Positions 54,667-63,857 are shown, numbered from the stretch's first letter. The stretch: 64,000 nt of DNA from Pedobacter jeongneungensis (GCF_000633455.1 NZ_AYMG01000014.1:175055-239054), one strand, 5' to 3'. Numbers and translations: made by a program. The notes: generated by a model not told the origin, from the letters alone.

Positions 54667-55458
54667 ATGAAACAACTAACCGTATTAATTACAGGTGCAA
54701 GCGAAGGTTTGGGGAAATCTTTCGCCATTGAATCTGCCAAACGTGGGTTTGATTTGGTATTGGTTTCGCTGCCTAATAGTGGTCTCGATCATTTAGCGAA
54801 TTACCTTCGCGTTAACTTTAACAGCAGGGTATTTTGTATCGAAATGGATTTAACCAAGAGTACTTCCGCAATCGAAATATTTGAGAAATTAAAGAAGCAC
54901 AAGATCGAAATTAACGTTTTAATCAACAATGCGGGCTTAGGGAACTGGAGCTGGTTTGAAGATAAAAATGTAGATTTTTACCGTACACAGATTGACCTTA
55001 ACATCACCAATACGGTTCTACTTACTCGTTTGTTTTTAAACCATATAGATAAAAGTACGGCAAGTTATATTTTAAATGTAGGTAGTTTGGGTGGACATTT
55101 TATCGTTCCGAAAAAGCAGGTTTATGGCGCAACCAAATCATTTATTGGTTACTTTACCCGTTGTTTGCAGCTCGAACTGAGCGGTACCAATGTACACATC
55201 AGTTTGTTGAGTCCGGGCGGAATAAACACCAAACCCGAATTATTGGTGATGAACAATGAGTTGAAAGGTTTTGCCAAAGCCACCATTTTAGAAGCCGATT
55301 ACGTAGCAAAAACAGCCATGGATGGTATGTTGAAAGGGAAAAAGGAAATCATCCCAGGCTTTGCAAACCGGTTTTTGCTCGTATTAGATAAAATTATCCC
55401 AACCTTTTTAAAAGAAATAATTATTAGGCGTAAATTGAGATCAGTTTTAACAACATAA
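54667..55458 (+). CDS. Short-chain dehydrogenase/reductase
   Basis: 263 aa, classical SDR. Cofactor loop 'LITGASEGLGKSFAIE', 'LINNAGLGNW', Ser in 'LNVGSLGG' and YxxxK in 'VYGATKSFIGY'. The C-terminal helix-rich end ('IIPTFLKEIIIRRKLRS') resembles the DltE/YdfG-like group acting on lipid or polyol substrates, but this is not decisive. Separated from the epimerase gene only by the hairpin cluster. Confidence 0.9.
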   Translation: MKQLTVLITGASEGLGKSFAIESAKRGFDLVLVSLPNSGLDHLANYLRVNFNSRVFCIEMDLTKSTSAIEIFEKLKKHKIEINVLINNAGLGNWSWFEDKNVDFYRTQIDLNITNTVLLTRLFLNHIDKSTASYILNVGSLGGHFIVPKKQVYGATKSFIGYFTRCLQLELSGTNVHISLLSPGGINTKPELLVMNNELKGFAKATILEADYVAKTAMDGMLKGKKEIIPGFANRFLLVLDKIIPTFLKEIIIRRKLRSVLTT

Positions 55459-55584
55459 TTAAATCATTTAACCACAACTTGTCCCGATTTCCGGAGATAA
55501 AAATGATGAGTACAGATAATAATAATCGGTATTTATCCGTGGCTAAAAAACTAATTTACCTTTAGAGAAATATTGTAAACAGGC

Positions 55585-56151
55585 TTGGAAAATAACGATA
55601 CTCACCTTATCGGATTAATTAAAAGCGGTAATAAACAGGCTTTTGAAGAAGTGTTTTTAAAGCATTTCAAAAGTCTGCATGCCTATGCTTTTACTATAAT
55701 TAAGGAGAAAGATGATGCCGAAGAGATTGTGCAGAATGTGTTTGTGCGTATCTGGACAAAAAGAGAACAGCTTAAAGAGGATGGATTTTTAAAATCATTC
55801 CTATACCGTTCGGTACATAACGAAAGCTTAAACTACCTGAAACATCAAAAAGTGAGATCGAATTTTAACATTCACTATGCAGATGCGATGAAAAACGATA
55901 CCGGAAATTTAAATACAGAGATTATGGCAACTGAACTGGAAAAGAATATCCATTCTGCAATAAATGAACTGCCAGAGAAATGCCGGAATGTATTTCAGTT
56001 AAGCAGGTTCGACCAGATGAAATACCAGGAAATTGCCGATGCATTAAATATTTCGATTAAAACGGTCGAAAACCAGATGGGGAAAGCGTTAAAAATTTTA
56101 AGGCTTAAGGTGGTTGATTTCCTGATCCTCATTTTTATATTATTGAAATAA
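55585..56151 (+). CDS. ECF-type RNA polymerase sigma-70 factor, TTG start
   Basis: 188 aa. Region 2 'FEEVFLKHFKSLHAYAFTI', 'DAEEIVQNVFVRIWTKRE' and region 4 'LPEKCRNVFQLSRFDQMKYQEIADALNISIKTVENQMGKAL'-type helix-turn-helix (near residues 130-170) define the Bacteroidota ECF group linked to FecR anti-sigma factors. The only start in frame is the TTG at 55585, since a TAA precedes it at 55576. It begins a three-gene unit with FecR (4-bp gap) and an STN protein. Confidence 0.9.
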   Translation: MENNDTHLIGLIKSGNKQAFEEVFLKHFKSLHAYAFTIIKEKDDAEEIVQNVFVRIWTKREQLKEDGFLKSFLYRSVHNESLNYLKHQKVRSNFNIHYADAMKNDTGNLNTEIMATELEKNIHSAINELPEKCRNVFQLSRFDQMKYQEIADALNISIKTVENQMGKALKILRLKVVDFLILIFILLK

Positions 56152-56155
56152 GCTT

Positions 56156-57106
56156 ATGGATAAAAATTATACACATATTAACGATGATTTACTTGCAAAA
56201 TACCTGCTCGGAGAGGCCACTGTGGCAGAAATTGAGCAGGTTGAGGCCTGGGCAGCATCAAATCCGGATCACCATAAGCAGCTAGATGATTTTAGAACGA
56301 TACTGGAGAAAAGTAAACTTCACATCGACCATTCTATAGACGAACATCAGGCTTTGGAGCGCTTAAATATCCGTTTGCAAAAAGAGACCAAAACGATCGG
56401 TTATAAATTTGTATTACGTTGGGTAGCCATAATAGCCATCATTTTTAGTACAGGTTTATTTTGCTACAACAATTTAATCGGTAATAAAATCAATGTAAAC
56501 AGTGGTGAAAATACTTTAACCCAGGTTTTGCCTGATGGTTCTACCACGATATTGAACAAACAATCTTCTATATCTTTTGTAGGCGGTTTTTTTAATAAAA
56601 CCCGTGAGGTGAAATTGAAAGGAGAAGCTTTTTTTAAAGTGAGTGCCGATAAATCTAAGCCTTTTATCATCAGCATTAACGATGTTCAGGTAACTGTTGT
56701 AGGAACTGCATTTAATGTAAAGGGTGATGAAAAAGGAACGGTTGTGATTGTAGAAAGTGGTATTGTTAAAGTAAACAATCAAAAAGATAGTGTGCGTTTA
56801 ACTGCTGGCGAAAAGGTAGAAGTTGTTCAAAACCAGGCGCATTTTACCAAGGGTGAAAATCAAGGCAAGCTATACAATTACTATTATACGAACGAACTGG
56901 TTTGCGATGGGACGCCGCTTGCTGAGCTGGTTACGGTTTTAAACGAGAAATTTAAGGTCAATATCGTTATTGTAAATCCTGCACTGAAAGTGCTTCCAAT
57001 CAGTACAACCTTTAAAAACGAATCGCTTAAAGAAATCCTGAATGTAATTGCCGAAACTTTTAAAATAAAAGTAGAGTATGGGCAAGGTATAATCAAACTT
57101 AAATAA
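56156..57106 (+). CDS. FecR-family anti-sigma factor
   Basis: 316 aa. A cytosolic N-terminal anti-sigma part ('DDLLAKYLLGEATVAEIEQ'), one membrane helix at about 85-105, then the periplasmic FecR domain ('NTLTQVLPDGSTTILNKQSS', 'VTVVGTAFNVKGDE') and a C-terminal DUF4974-like domain ('LAELVTVLNEKFKVNI'). It receives a signal from an STN-carrying outer-membrane partner and controls the adjacent sigma factor. The partner encoded next is unusual. Confidence 0.94.
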   Translation: MDKNYTHINDDLLAKYLLGEATVAEIEQVEAWAASNPDHHKQLDDFRTILEKSKLHIDHSIDEHQALERLNIRLQKETKTIGYKFVLRWVAIIAIIFSTGLFCYNNLIGNKINVNSGENTLTQVLPDGSTTILNKQSSISFVGGFFNKTREVKLKGEAFFKVSADKSKPFIISINDVQVTVVGTAFNVKGDEKGTVVIVESGIVKVNNQKDSVRLTAGEKVEVVQNQAHFTKGENQGKLYNYYYTNELVCDGTPLAELVTVLNEKFKVNIVIVNPALKVLPISTTFKNESLKEILNVIAETFKIKVEYGQGIIKLK

Positions 57107-57112
57107 GGATTT

Positions 57113-58969
57113 ATGCGTACACTCAAAGTTATTGTTCTATTCCTCCTCTTTTCAAATTATCTGGTTAAAGCACAATCTACCTTATCCAGGAATATCTCTC
57201 TAAATATTGATCATCAGAAATTAGGTTCGGTATTGGCTATTATAGAAGAAAAAGGTGGCTTTAAGTTTTCTTACAATAGTAACATATTGCCAGTTGATAG
57301 TTTGGTGAGTATCCACGAAAGTAACCTGAATGTTGCCGAAACCCTTGATAAATTATTGAATCATCGGTTTGAATATCGTCAATCGGGTAATTTTGTGATT
57401 ATCAGGTATGCACCACTTGAACTGGTTTTGCTGGTCAACGAATCGATTGGTAATCCAGAACTTTACACTATTTCCGGGCAGGTGGTGGATAAACGGACCA
57501 ATAAACCTATTGAAGATGCGAGTATTTATGAAAAGAATTTATTGGTTTCTGAAATAACTGATGGAAACGGTTATTTTTCGATGCGGTTAAAAAATATTAC
57601 GCAGCCGATATCATTAACGGTGAGCAAAGAAAACTATAAATCTACCATTACCCATTTTTTGGCCGAGGTAAATATCACTAATAAAAAGGAAGATATGGGC
57701 GAAAGGTTTATTGGTGGAAACCTGGATGATGTAGAAAAAACCTGGCTGGGAAATGCGTTGGTTACTGCACAACAAAAAATCCAGTCGATTAACATCGGTG
57801 GGTTTATTTCCAAAGCCCCATTTCAGTTTTCACTAATCCCAAAGCTAAACTCCCATGGTTCACTAAGCGGACAAGTGGTGAACAAATTTTCGCTTAACGT
57901 AATCGGCGCTTATAGTGCTGGTGTAGATGGTGCTGAGATTGGTTTTGGGTTCAATATCGACAAAAGTGACGTTCAATATTTTCAGTTTGCAGGAGGTTTT
58001 AATTTAGTAGGAGGAAATGTTCGTGGAATTCAAATTGCCGGTTTTTTTAATCATGTAAACGGCAATGTAAATGCACTGCAGGTTGCGGTTGGCCACAACC
58101 ATGTTAGTAAGGATTTTGAAGGCTTGCAAATAGGAGGCATCTATAATAACGTTAAAAATAATTTTAAGGGGGCACAATTTTCTGCTGGTCTTAATACAAT
58201 AGGCGGGACACTGAAAGGCTGGCAAACAGGAGCATTTAATTTAGTTGGTCAGGATACAAAAGGAGTTCAGATCGGAGTTGGTGGGAATATAGTAAAAGGT
58301 AGAACCAGTGGGATACAGATTGGTGGTATTGCTAATATTGATCAGGAGACCAGTGGATTAAATCTTGCTGTACTCGCCAATTTTACTTCAAAAACTGCGA
58401 GTGGATTGCAGGTTGGGGCGATTAATTATGCTAAAAACTTAAAAGGCGTTCAATTAGGGTTTTTAAATGTTTCTAACCGGAATGATGGTTATTCCATTGG
58501 CTTAATCAACGTTGCTTTAAACGGGTATCATAAATTCAGTTTCAGTACGAATGAAAGCACTACTTATAATGTGGCTTATAAAGGTGGAAGCAAACGTTTA
58601 TACAATATGATCATGTTCGGCACAAACAAAAAATCAGCTGATAAGATATATACCGGCGGACTGGGCTTTGGAAAAGAAATGAAGTTGTTTCGTAGTGTTT
58701 CATTAAATCCTGAAATCAGCAGTCAATATGTATATCAGGGTAGTTGGGATTACCTGAACCTTTTAAACAAATTTGAGTTGCCGATCAACATCAGGTTAAA
58801 TAAATGGCTGGCCATTCAGGGCGGTCCATCGGTTAATGTGTATTACACCAGGCAAAATACTAAAATCGGAGAGTTTGGTCTTTTACAGGAAAAACATCGG
58901 GATTTTACCTTTAAGGATTCGAGATATACTGGTTGGGTAGGTTGGAATGTTGGAATTGTTATTTTGTAG
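57113..58969 (+). CDS. STN + carboxypeptidase-regulatory-like + GxQIGxxN surface-repeat protein
   Basis: 618 aa, exported ('VIVLFLLFSNYLVKAQ'). An STN domain at about 26-98 ('LGSVLAIIEEKGGFKFSYN'), a CarboxypepD_reg-like domain at about 119-190 ('ISGQVVDKRTNKPIEDASI'), then about ten ~20-residue repeats at 262-468 with the core G(V/I)QIGxxxN ('GIQIAGFFNHVNG', 'GLQIGGIYNNVKN'), and a beta-rich C-terminus. The repeats resemble LA_2272-type surface repeats. In the usual system the third gene is a TonB-dependent SusC-like barrel; here there is no plug or barrel, so it may be a surface sensor feeding FecR. Confidence 0.85.
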   Translation: MRTLKVIVLFLLFSNYLVKAQSTLSRNISLNIDHQKLGSVLAIIEEKGGFKFSYNSNILPVDSLVSIHESNLNVAETLDKLLNHRFEYRQSGNFVIIRYAPLELVLLVNESIGNPELYTISGQVVDKRTNKPIEDASIYEKNLLVSEITDGNGYFSMRLKNITQPISLTVSKENYKSTITHFLAEVNITNKKEDMGERFIGGNLDDVEKTWLGNALVTAQQKIQSINIGGFISKAPFQFSLIPKLNSHGSLSGQVVNKFSLNVIGAYSAGVDGAEIGFGFNIDKSDVQYFQFAGGFNLVGGNVRGIQIAGFFNHVNGNVNALQVAVGHNHVSKDFEGLQIGGIYNNVKNNFKGAQFSAGLNTIGGTLKGWQTGAFNLVGQDTKGVQIGVGGNIVKGRTSGIQIGGIANIDQETSGLNLAVLANFTSKTASGLQVGAINYAKNLKGVQLGFLNVSNRNDGYSIGLINVALNGYHKFSFSTNESTTYNVAYKGGSKRLYNMIMFGTNKKSADKIYTGGLGFGKEMKLFRSVSLNPEISSQYVYQGSWDYLNLLNKFELPINIRLNKWLAIQGGPSVNVYYTRQNTKIGEFGLLQEKHRDFTFKDSRYTGWVGWNVGIVIL

Positions 58970-58975
58970 GTTAAT

Positions 58976-59020
58976 AGACCTATAAGGTTTTTAAAACCTT
59001 ATAGGTCTTAATATAGGTCT
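58976..59020. repeat. REP-like palindrome, left of the transposase gene
   Basis: 16-bp perfect arms (AGACCTATAAGGTTTT and its reverse complement) around a single T, followed by a third partial copy ATATAGGTCT. A matching element lies at 59650. Confidence 0.8.
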
Positions 59021-59030
59021 TAAATTAAAT

Positions 59031-59626
59031 TCAGACTTCAAACTCTGCAAATTTTTCATTTTGATGAAATGCAATAAACTCTTCGATCCCTCCAAACCAA
59101 TCAAAAACAGCATTTCGTTCGAGCTTTGAACTTTTGTTGATTGAGATTATTGAGTTGTAAGAAGAATAATCCCATTCCGACGGTGATTTGCAAAAGCCAT
59201 GATGTACTGGGTTTTGATGGATATAATTGATTAATCCAGAAAAATAAAATTCATCCTTAATCTCTTTTCTGCGGGTGAAATCTAAAAATAAAGCTCCTCT
59301 TCTATTGTACTGTTTATTAAATGCTTTGGCATAGCAATTTAAGAAATTGCTGAGTTGTTGCATAATGAATTTATGGAAATCAAATTCATCATTATCGTTT
59401 TTTGCTAATAGTCTGATTGATTTTTCATCCCTCACTTGTATCAATACATGGAAATGATTTGGCATTAAACAATAACTAAATGTTTTAGCGATAGGCGATA
59501 TGTATTTATCGTATCTGCTTAGGAAAAAATAAAATTATTATGTTTTCTAAACAGATTCTCATCTCCTACAGCATGGTTATAAATATGGTAAAAATTGCCG
59601 GGATGAAATTTATCGAAATATTTCAT
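59031..59626 (-). pseudogene. REP-associated tyrosine transposase (Y1_Tnp, IS200-like), frameshifted
   Basis: From the ATG at 59626 the frame reads 'MKYFDKFHPGNFYHIYNHAVG' and meets a TAA after 'NNFIFS'. In the next frame it continues 'FLSRYDKYISPIAKTFSYC' into 'LMPNHFHVLIQ', the HUH signature, up to the stop at 59031. One T is missing from a run of 7 (the A6 at 59524-59529 on the plus strand), so this is a one-base deletion, or a site of slippage. The catalytic Tyr region ('INYIHQNPVHHGF') is intact. It is bracketed by matching palindromes. Confidence 0.88.
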
Positions 59627-59649
59627 GGCAATTTTTTATAAATATAACA

Positions 59650-59680
59650 ATCCTAGAAGGTTTTTAAAACCTTATAGGAT
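59650..59680. repeat. REP-like palindrome, right of the transposase gene
   Basis: CCTAGAAGGTTTT / AAAACCTTATAGG arms with a one-base centre; it shares the core AAGGTTTTTAAAACCTT with the left element at 58976, with one mismatch in the arms. Confidence 0.8.
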
Positions 59681-59692
59681 TTAAAATCAACG

Positions 59693-62044
59693 CTAGTGGT
59701 CAAACTCACCGGCATTCTTTGCCGATTCCTCATCAGAAATTACTTTTCTTACTTTCTTTTTATCTAACCACAATACCAGTGCTGGCAATAAAGTTAAATT
59801 GAAAATTAAAGCAACCAATAGGGTTATAGAAAGAAGCAAGCCCAACACCACTGTTCCGCCGAAGGTAGAGGCCGTAAAAATTCCAAAGCCAAAGAATAAG
59901 ATCAAGGCAATGTGCGTCATACTTACGCCGGTTTCGGTAATCGTATCCGTAATTACTTTGGGTACACTGAAATTTGTCAGGTTTAGTTCCTGCTGATAAC
60001 GTGTAAGGAAATAAATCGTCTGATCGGAAGCCAAACCAAAGGCAATGGTGAAAATTAAAATAGTTGAAGGTTTTAACGAAATGCCGAAATAGCCCATAAT
60101 CCCGGCAGTAATAATTAAAGGGACAATGTTTGGTAATAGTGAAATAAACATAATGCCCAAACTCTTAAACTGTGCCAGCCTTAAAAGCGATATTAATACG
60201 ATGGCAAGTGCAATACTCTCCACCAAATGTCTTAACATATAATCCGTTCCTTTTGAAAATATAATGCTCGATCCGGTAAGTTCTACATCAAATTTAGATG
60301 GAGGCAAAATGCTGTCAATACGCGGTTTTAGTTCGGCCATAATTGCGTCTAAACGTTTCGAACCCACATCTGCCATTTGAAAACTGATCCTGGTGCTTTG
60401 ATTTCCCTTGCTGATAAAATTGGTTAACAAACTAGCATTTCCTTTGCCACCATTGGCGATGTAGGCCAGAATAAAATTCTTTTCTAAGTTATCCGGCAAA
60501 CGGAAAAAGGTCGAATCATTATTGTAGAAGGCCTGAGTAGCATATTTCAAGCCCATATTTACCGAAATGGAACGTGAAAATTCCGGATAGGCAGAAATCA
60601 TTTTCTCCAGTTTTTCCATTCTTTTCAGGTTGGTTAAATTGAAAACACCATTCTTTTTCTTTGTATCTACACTTACCTCAAGGGGTAAAATACCTTCGAA
60701 ATTTTTCTCAAAGAATTTTAAATCTGTTAAAATTTCGGAGTTTTTCGGTAAGTCATCAACCACATATCCGTTAACGTTAATTTTCATCACTCCGATAAAA
60801 GCAATAATGGAAATAAGGATCGTTCCAATATAAATCAAGCCACTTTTGTGCTGCACAAGGGTATCGGTTTTAACCAATAATTTGTGCAGGAAACCTTCAT
60901 CGATATGGGTTTGTGGTTTAAGTTTTGGAGCAGGCAGGTAACTGAAAATAATCGGGATTAAGCATAAACACATTAACCAGGTAACCATCACATTTATGGA
61001 TGCCACACTACCAAATTGCATCAATAGTTCACTTCCGGTAAAATAAAGCACACCAAAACCAATGGCTGCGGTAATATTTGCAATTAAAGTAGTAATGGCA
61101 ATTCTTTCTATCGTAATGCTTAGTGCTTTTTGCTTGTCGCCATGTTTGCGAAGCTCATTCTGGTATTTGTTCAGTAATAAAATACTGTTTGGGATACCGA
61201 TAATTACAATCAGTGGTGGGATCAACCCCGTTAAAATAGTCAATTCGAAGCCGAATAAAACAAGTGTTCCGATGCTCCAGATTACGCCCATCACCACCAC
61301 TAAAATAGGGAAGAATACGGCATAAAATTTTTTGAAGAAAATCAATAAGATTAATGCTGAAACCAATATTGAAAGACCCAGAAACAATACAAATTCATTA
61401 CTTACCAATTTACTTACCGCGGTGCGGATATATGGTAGGCCCGAGATGTGCACCTGAATTTTAGTCGCTGACTGGAAAGCCTTTGCTTTTGCCTCAATTT
61501 CTTTTAAAATAGGGTTCCGTGCGGCAGTATTTAAGATTTTGGTATCGAAAGTAATGGCCATTAGCGTGGCATTCTGACGGTTGTACACCAGTCCTTCGAA
61601 GAAAGGATTACTATAAATGGTGTTTTTAATCGAATCCATTTCGGCATCAGTTTTCACCAAGCCACCAGGTAATGGTTTTAAAATAAATTTTTGGTTAACC
61701 GTGTCTTTTTCGAGCTGAAAAATCCGTCCTGAAGATAAAACCTGTTTAATGCCTTTTAATTTCTGGATTTCGTTAGAAAGCTGTACCCATTGGTTGTACA
61801 CTTCCTTTCTAAAAATATCAGGCGATTGTATGCCCACCACCATCACACTTCCATCTTCACCAAAAGTTTTTTTAAAAGCGTTATATTTTACAAATGCGCT
61901 ATCGGTAACGGGCAGGATTTTGCTCCCAGTGTAAGAGAGTTTTACATTTTTGGCCTGATAAGCCATAAAAACGGTTCCTAAAACGAAAAATACGATGATT
62001 GCGATACGATTCTGAAGAATAAATCTCGATAGCTTAACCCACAT
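59693..62044 (-). CDS. MMPL/RND-superfamily exporter
   Basis: 783 aa. Twelve membrane helices in two halves, each with a large periplasmic domain after the first helix; sterol-sensing-like segments 'GLIPPLIVIIGIPNSILLLNKY' and 'LIFTIAFGLASDQTIYFLTRYQ' carry the polar residues that relay protons. Family members export lipids or hopanoids; the substrate here is unknown. Not linked to other transport genes; promoter probably in the 115-bp gap shared with recO. Confidence 0.88.
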   Translation of the reverse strand: MWVKLSRFILQNRIAIIVFFVLGTVFMAYQAKNVKLSYTGSKILPVTDSAFVKYNAFKKTFGEDGSVMVVGIQSPDIFRKEVYNQWVQLSNEIQKLKGIKQVLSSGRIFQLEKDTVNQKFILKPLPGGLVKTDAEMDSIKNTIYSNPFFEGLVYNRQNATLMAITFDTKILNTAARNPILKEIEAKAKAFQSATKIQVHISGLPYIRTAVSKLVSNEFVLFLGLSILVSALILLIFFKKFYAVFFPILVVVMGVIWSIGTLVLFGFELTILTGLIPPLIVIIGIPNSILLLNKYQNELRKHGDKQKALSITIERIAITTLIANITAAIGFGVLYFTGSELLMQFGSVASINVMVTWLMCLCLIPIIFSYLPAPKLKPQTHIDEGFLHKLLVKTDTLVQHKSGLIYIGTILISIIAFIGVMKINVNGYVVDDLPKNSEILTDLKFFEKNFEGILPLEVSVDTKKKNGVFNLTNLKRMEKLEKMISAYPEFSRSISVNMGLKYATQAFYNNDSTFFRLPDNLEKNFILAYIANGGKGNASLLTNFISKGNQSTRISFQMADVGSKRLDAIMAELKPRIDSILPPSKFDVELTGSSIIFSKGTDYMLRHLVESIALAIVLISLLRLAQFKSLGIMFISLLPNIVPLIITAGIMGYFGISLKPSTILIFTIAFGLASDQTIYFLTRYQQELNLTNFSVPKVITDTITETGVSMTHIALILFFGFGIFTASTFGGTVVLGLLLSITLLVALIFNLTLLPALVLWLDKKKVRKVISDEESAKNAGEFDH

Positions 62045-62159
62045 GTGCAGCTTAGTTTAATAATAATGGCAAAACTAATCTTATTTGTAAAACACGATTA
62101 CTTTTTGCGCAATTAAATTTGCACAAATAACATACTTTTGAAAAAATTGTTTTAACAGC

Positions 62160-62885
62160 ATGTTGCACAAAGTTAGAGGCATTGTATTGAAGACCACCAA
62201 TTACAGCGAAAGCAGTGTAGTGGTGCAAGTGCTTACCGATAAATTTGGCATGCAATCTTATCTAATCAATGGGGTAAAAAAGCCAAAGGCCAAGATTAAA
62301 ATGAATATGCTTCAATCACTTCATCTGTTGGATATGGTGGTTTATCATAAAGCAAATACCAATATCCAGCGTATATCAGAAGTACGACAAACGCCTGTTT
62401 TTAAAAGTATCCCTTACGATATGATTAAAACCAGTATTGTTATTTTTTTAAATGAGGTATTGTATAAAAGTATCAGGCAGCAATCGGCTGATGAAAGTTT
62501 ATTCGATTATATTTTTAATTCAATAGCCTGGTTTGATGAAGTGGAAGAGATCAACCCAAATTTTCATTTATCCTTTTTATTAAAACTTACAAGGTTTTTA
62601 GGTTTTTCTCCTAACGGAAAAAGAAGGAACGATCAGATTTACTTCGATCTGCAGGAAGGAGAATTTACTTCGCGCTTACCAATTCACTCCAATTACCTTC
62701 AGTTAGATGATGCGATTGGTTTCATTTCTTTATTTAATTCGCCACTCGAAAAAATTTCTGAAATAAAGTTAAGTAATACTCAGCGGCGCTTTTTATTAGA
62801 TAAGATATTGGTTTTCTATACCTTACATACAGCCTCATTTGGGGTGGTGCAATCGCATAAAATCCTTGAAACTTTATTAAGTTGA
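62160..62885 (+). CDS. recO: DNA repair protein RecO
   Basis: 241 aa. N-terminal OB fold ('HKVRGIVLKTTNYSESSVVV', 'GMQSYLINGVKKPKAKIK') followed by a helical domain, as in RecO, which loads RecA onto SSB-covered DNA in the RecF pathway. No C-terminal zinc-finger Cys is visible, as in many Bacteroidota RecO proteins. Divergent from the exporter; its 3' end lies about 95 bp before the tRNA array. Confidence 0.92.
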   Translation: MLHKVRGIVLKTTNYSESSVVVQVLTDKFGMQSYLINGVKKPKAKIKMNMLQSLHLLDMVVYHKANTNIQRISEVRQTPVFKSIPYDMIKTSIVIFLNEVLYKSIRQQSADESLFDYIFNSIAWFDEVEEINPNFHLSFLLKLTRFLGFSPNGKRRNDQIYFDLQEGEFTSRLPIHSNYLQLDDAIGFISLFNSPLEKISEIKLSNTQRRFLLDKILVFYTLHTASFGVVQSHKILETLLS

Positions 62886-62979
62886 AAAAAAAGAAAAAAA
62901 GATTTGCAGAACAGTTTTATAGCGCTATATTTGCATTCCCAAACGGAGGATGGGGCATTAAGTTTGACAAAATATAAAA

Positions 62980-63050
62980 GGGAAATTAGCTCAGCTGGTT
63001 CAGAGCATCCCGACATTACAGTCGGGAGGGTCGGATCAAAAGAATGGTTT
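62980..63050 (+). pseudogene. Broken tRNA-like copy 1 (5' half of tRNA-Val)
   Basis: Matches the 5' acceptor strand, D arm (GCTCAGCTGGTTCAGAGC) and position of the anticodon arm of the downstream tRNA-Val, but the anticodon stem is replaced by CCCGAC...GTCGGG, and after GGGTCGGATC the T arm and 3' acceptor strand are missing. Confidence 0.75.
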
Positions 63051-63066
63051 TCTTGGATATAAAAAA

Positions 63067-63141
63067 GGGAAATTAGCTCAGCTGGTTCAGAGCACCTCGT
63101 TTACACCGAGGGGGTCGGGGGTTCGAACCCCTCATTTCCCA
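63067..63141 (+). tRNA. tRNA-Val(UAC), copy 1
   Basis: 75 nt including the discriminator A. Acceptor GGGAAAT / ATTTCCC, D arm GCTC/GAGC, anticodon arm CCTCG-TTTACAC-CGAGG with anticodon TAC (valine), variable loop GGGTC, T arm GGGGG-TTCGAAC-CCCTC. CCA is not encoded. A hairpin terminator follows. Confidence 0.95.
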
Positions 63142-63143
63142 CT

Positions 63144-63176
63144 AAGCCTTTCAGTATACTGGAAGGCTTTTTTATC
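63144..63176 (+). terminator. Terminator after tRNA-Val copy 1
   Basis: AAGCCTTTCAGTA / TACTGGAAGGCTT stem and T-run. The same AAGCCTT...AAGGCTT stem follows tRNA copy 2 and the degenerate copy 3. Confidence 0.8.
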
Positions 63177-63199
63177 AAACTTTGAAATACACCTAAAAA

Positions 63200-63275
63200 G
63201 GGAAATTAGCTCAGCTGGTTCAGAGCATCCCGACATTATCAGTCGGGAGGGTCGGATCGAAAAAAGCAGAGATAA
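63200..63275 (+). pseudogene. Broken tRNA-like copy 2 (5' half of tRNA-Val)
   Basis: Same structure as the copy at 62980: intact 5' end and D arm, anticodon region CCCGACATTATCAGTCGGG (one base longer in the loop than the first broken copy), then GGGTCGGATCG and no T arm or acceptor 3' strand. Confidence 0.75.
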
Positions 63276-63294
63276 TTTTAAGACATTACCAACA

Positions 63295-63369
63295 GGGAAA
63301 TTAGCTCAGCTGGTTCAGAGCACCTCGTTTACACCGAGGGGGTCGGGGGTTCGAACCCCTCATTTCCCA
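63295..63369 (+). tRNA. tRNA-Val(UAC), copy 2
   Basis: Identical to the tRNA at 63067 over the mature 75 nt: anticodon TAC, complete cloverleaf, discriminator A. Followed by CC of a possible partial CCA and by a terminator. Confidence 0.95.
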
Positions 63370-63375
63370 CCATTT

Positions 63376-63406
63376 AAAGCCTTTCAATTTATTGAAGGGC
63401 TTTTTT
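63376..63406 (+). terminator. Terminator after tRNA-Val copy 2
   Basis: AAAGCCTTTCAAT / ATTGAAGGGCTTT-type stem followed by TTTTT. Confidence 0.8.
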
Positions 63407-63412
63407 GTACTG

Positions 63413-63491
63413 AAAGAATTTAACTAAGCTGGTCAGAGTACCTGGCTTAAACCAAGAGGTCGTCCCGATGTGATCGGGATCATTTCCCACA
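63413..63491 (+). pseudogene. Degenerate tRNA-like copy 3
   Basis: The D arm region (AGCTGGTCAGAG) and an anticodon-like CCTGGCTTAAACCAAGAGG are recognisable, the 3' end CATTTCCCA is kept, but the 5' acceptor strand has decayed and the T arm is replaced by TCCCGATGTGATCGGGA. A terminator of the same type as after the intact tRNAs follows at 63492-63524, so this was once a full tRNA-plus-terminator unit. Confidence 0.65.
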
Positions 63492-63590
63492 GAAGCCTTT
63501 TAGTTTTACTGGAAGGCTTTTTAATTCTTAAAGAAATCACTATCCCAGTTACGATTTCTAAAAAAAAATAAACATCCCAAAATAATTTAG

Positions 63591-63857
<267 letters not shown>

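Noticed and set aside
62980..63050. Functional tRNA with an unusual anticodon
   Set aside because: T arm and 3' acceptor strand are missing, so the molecule cannot be charged in the normal way; listed as a broken copy instead.
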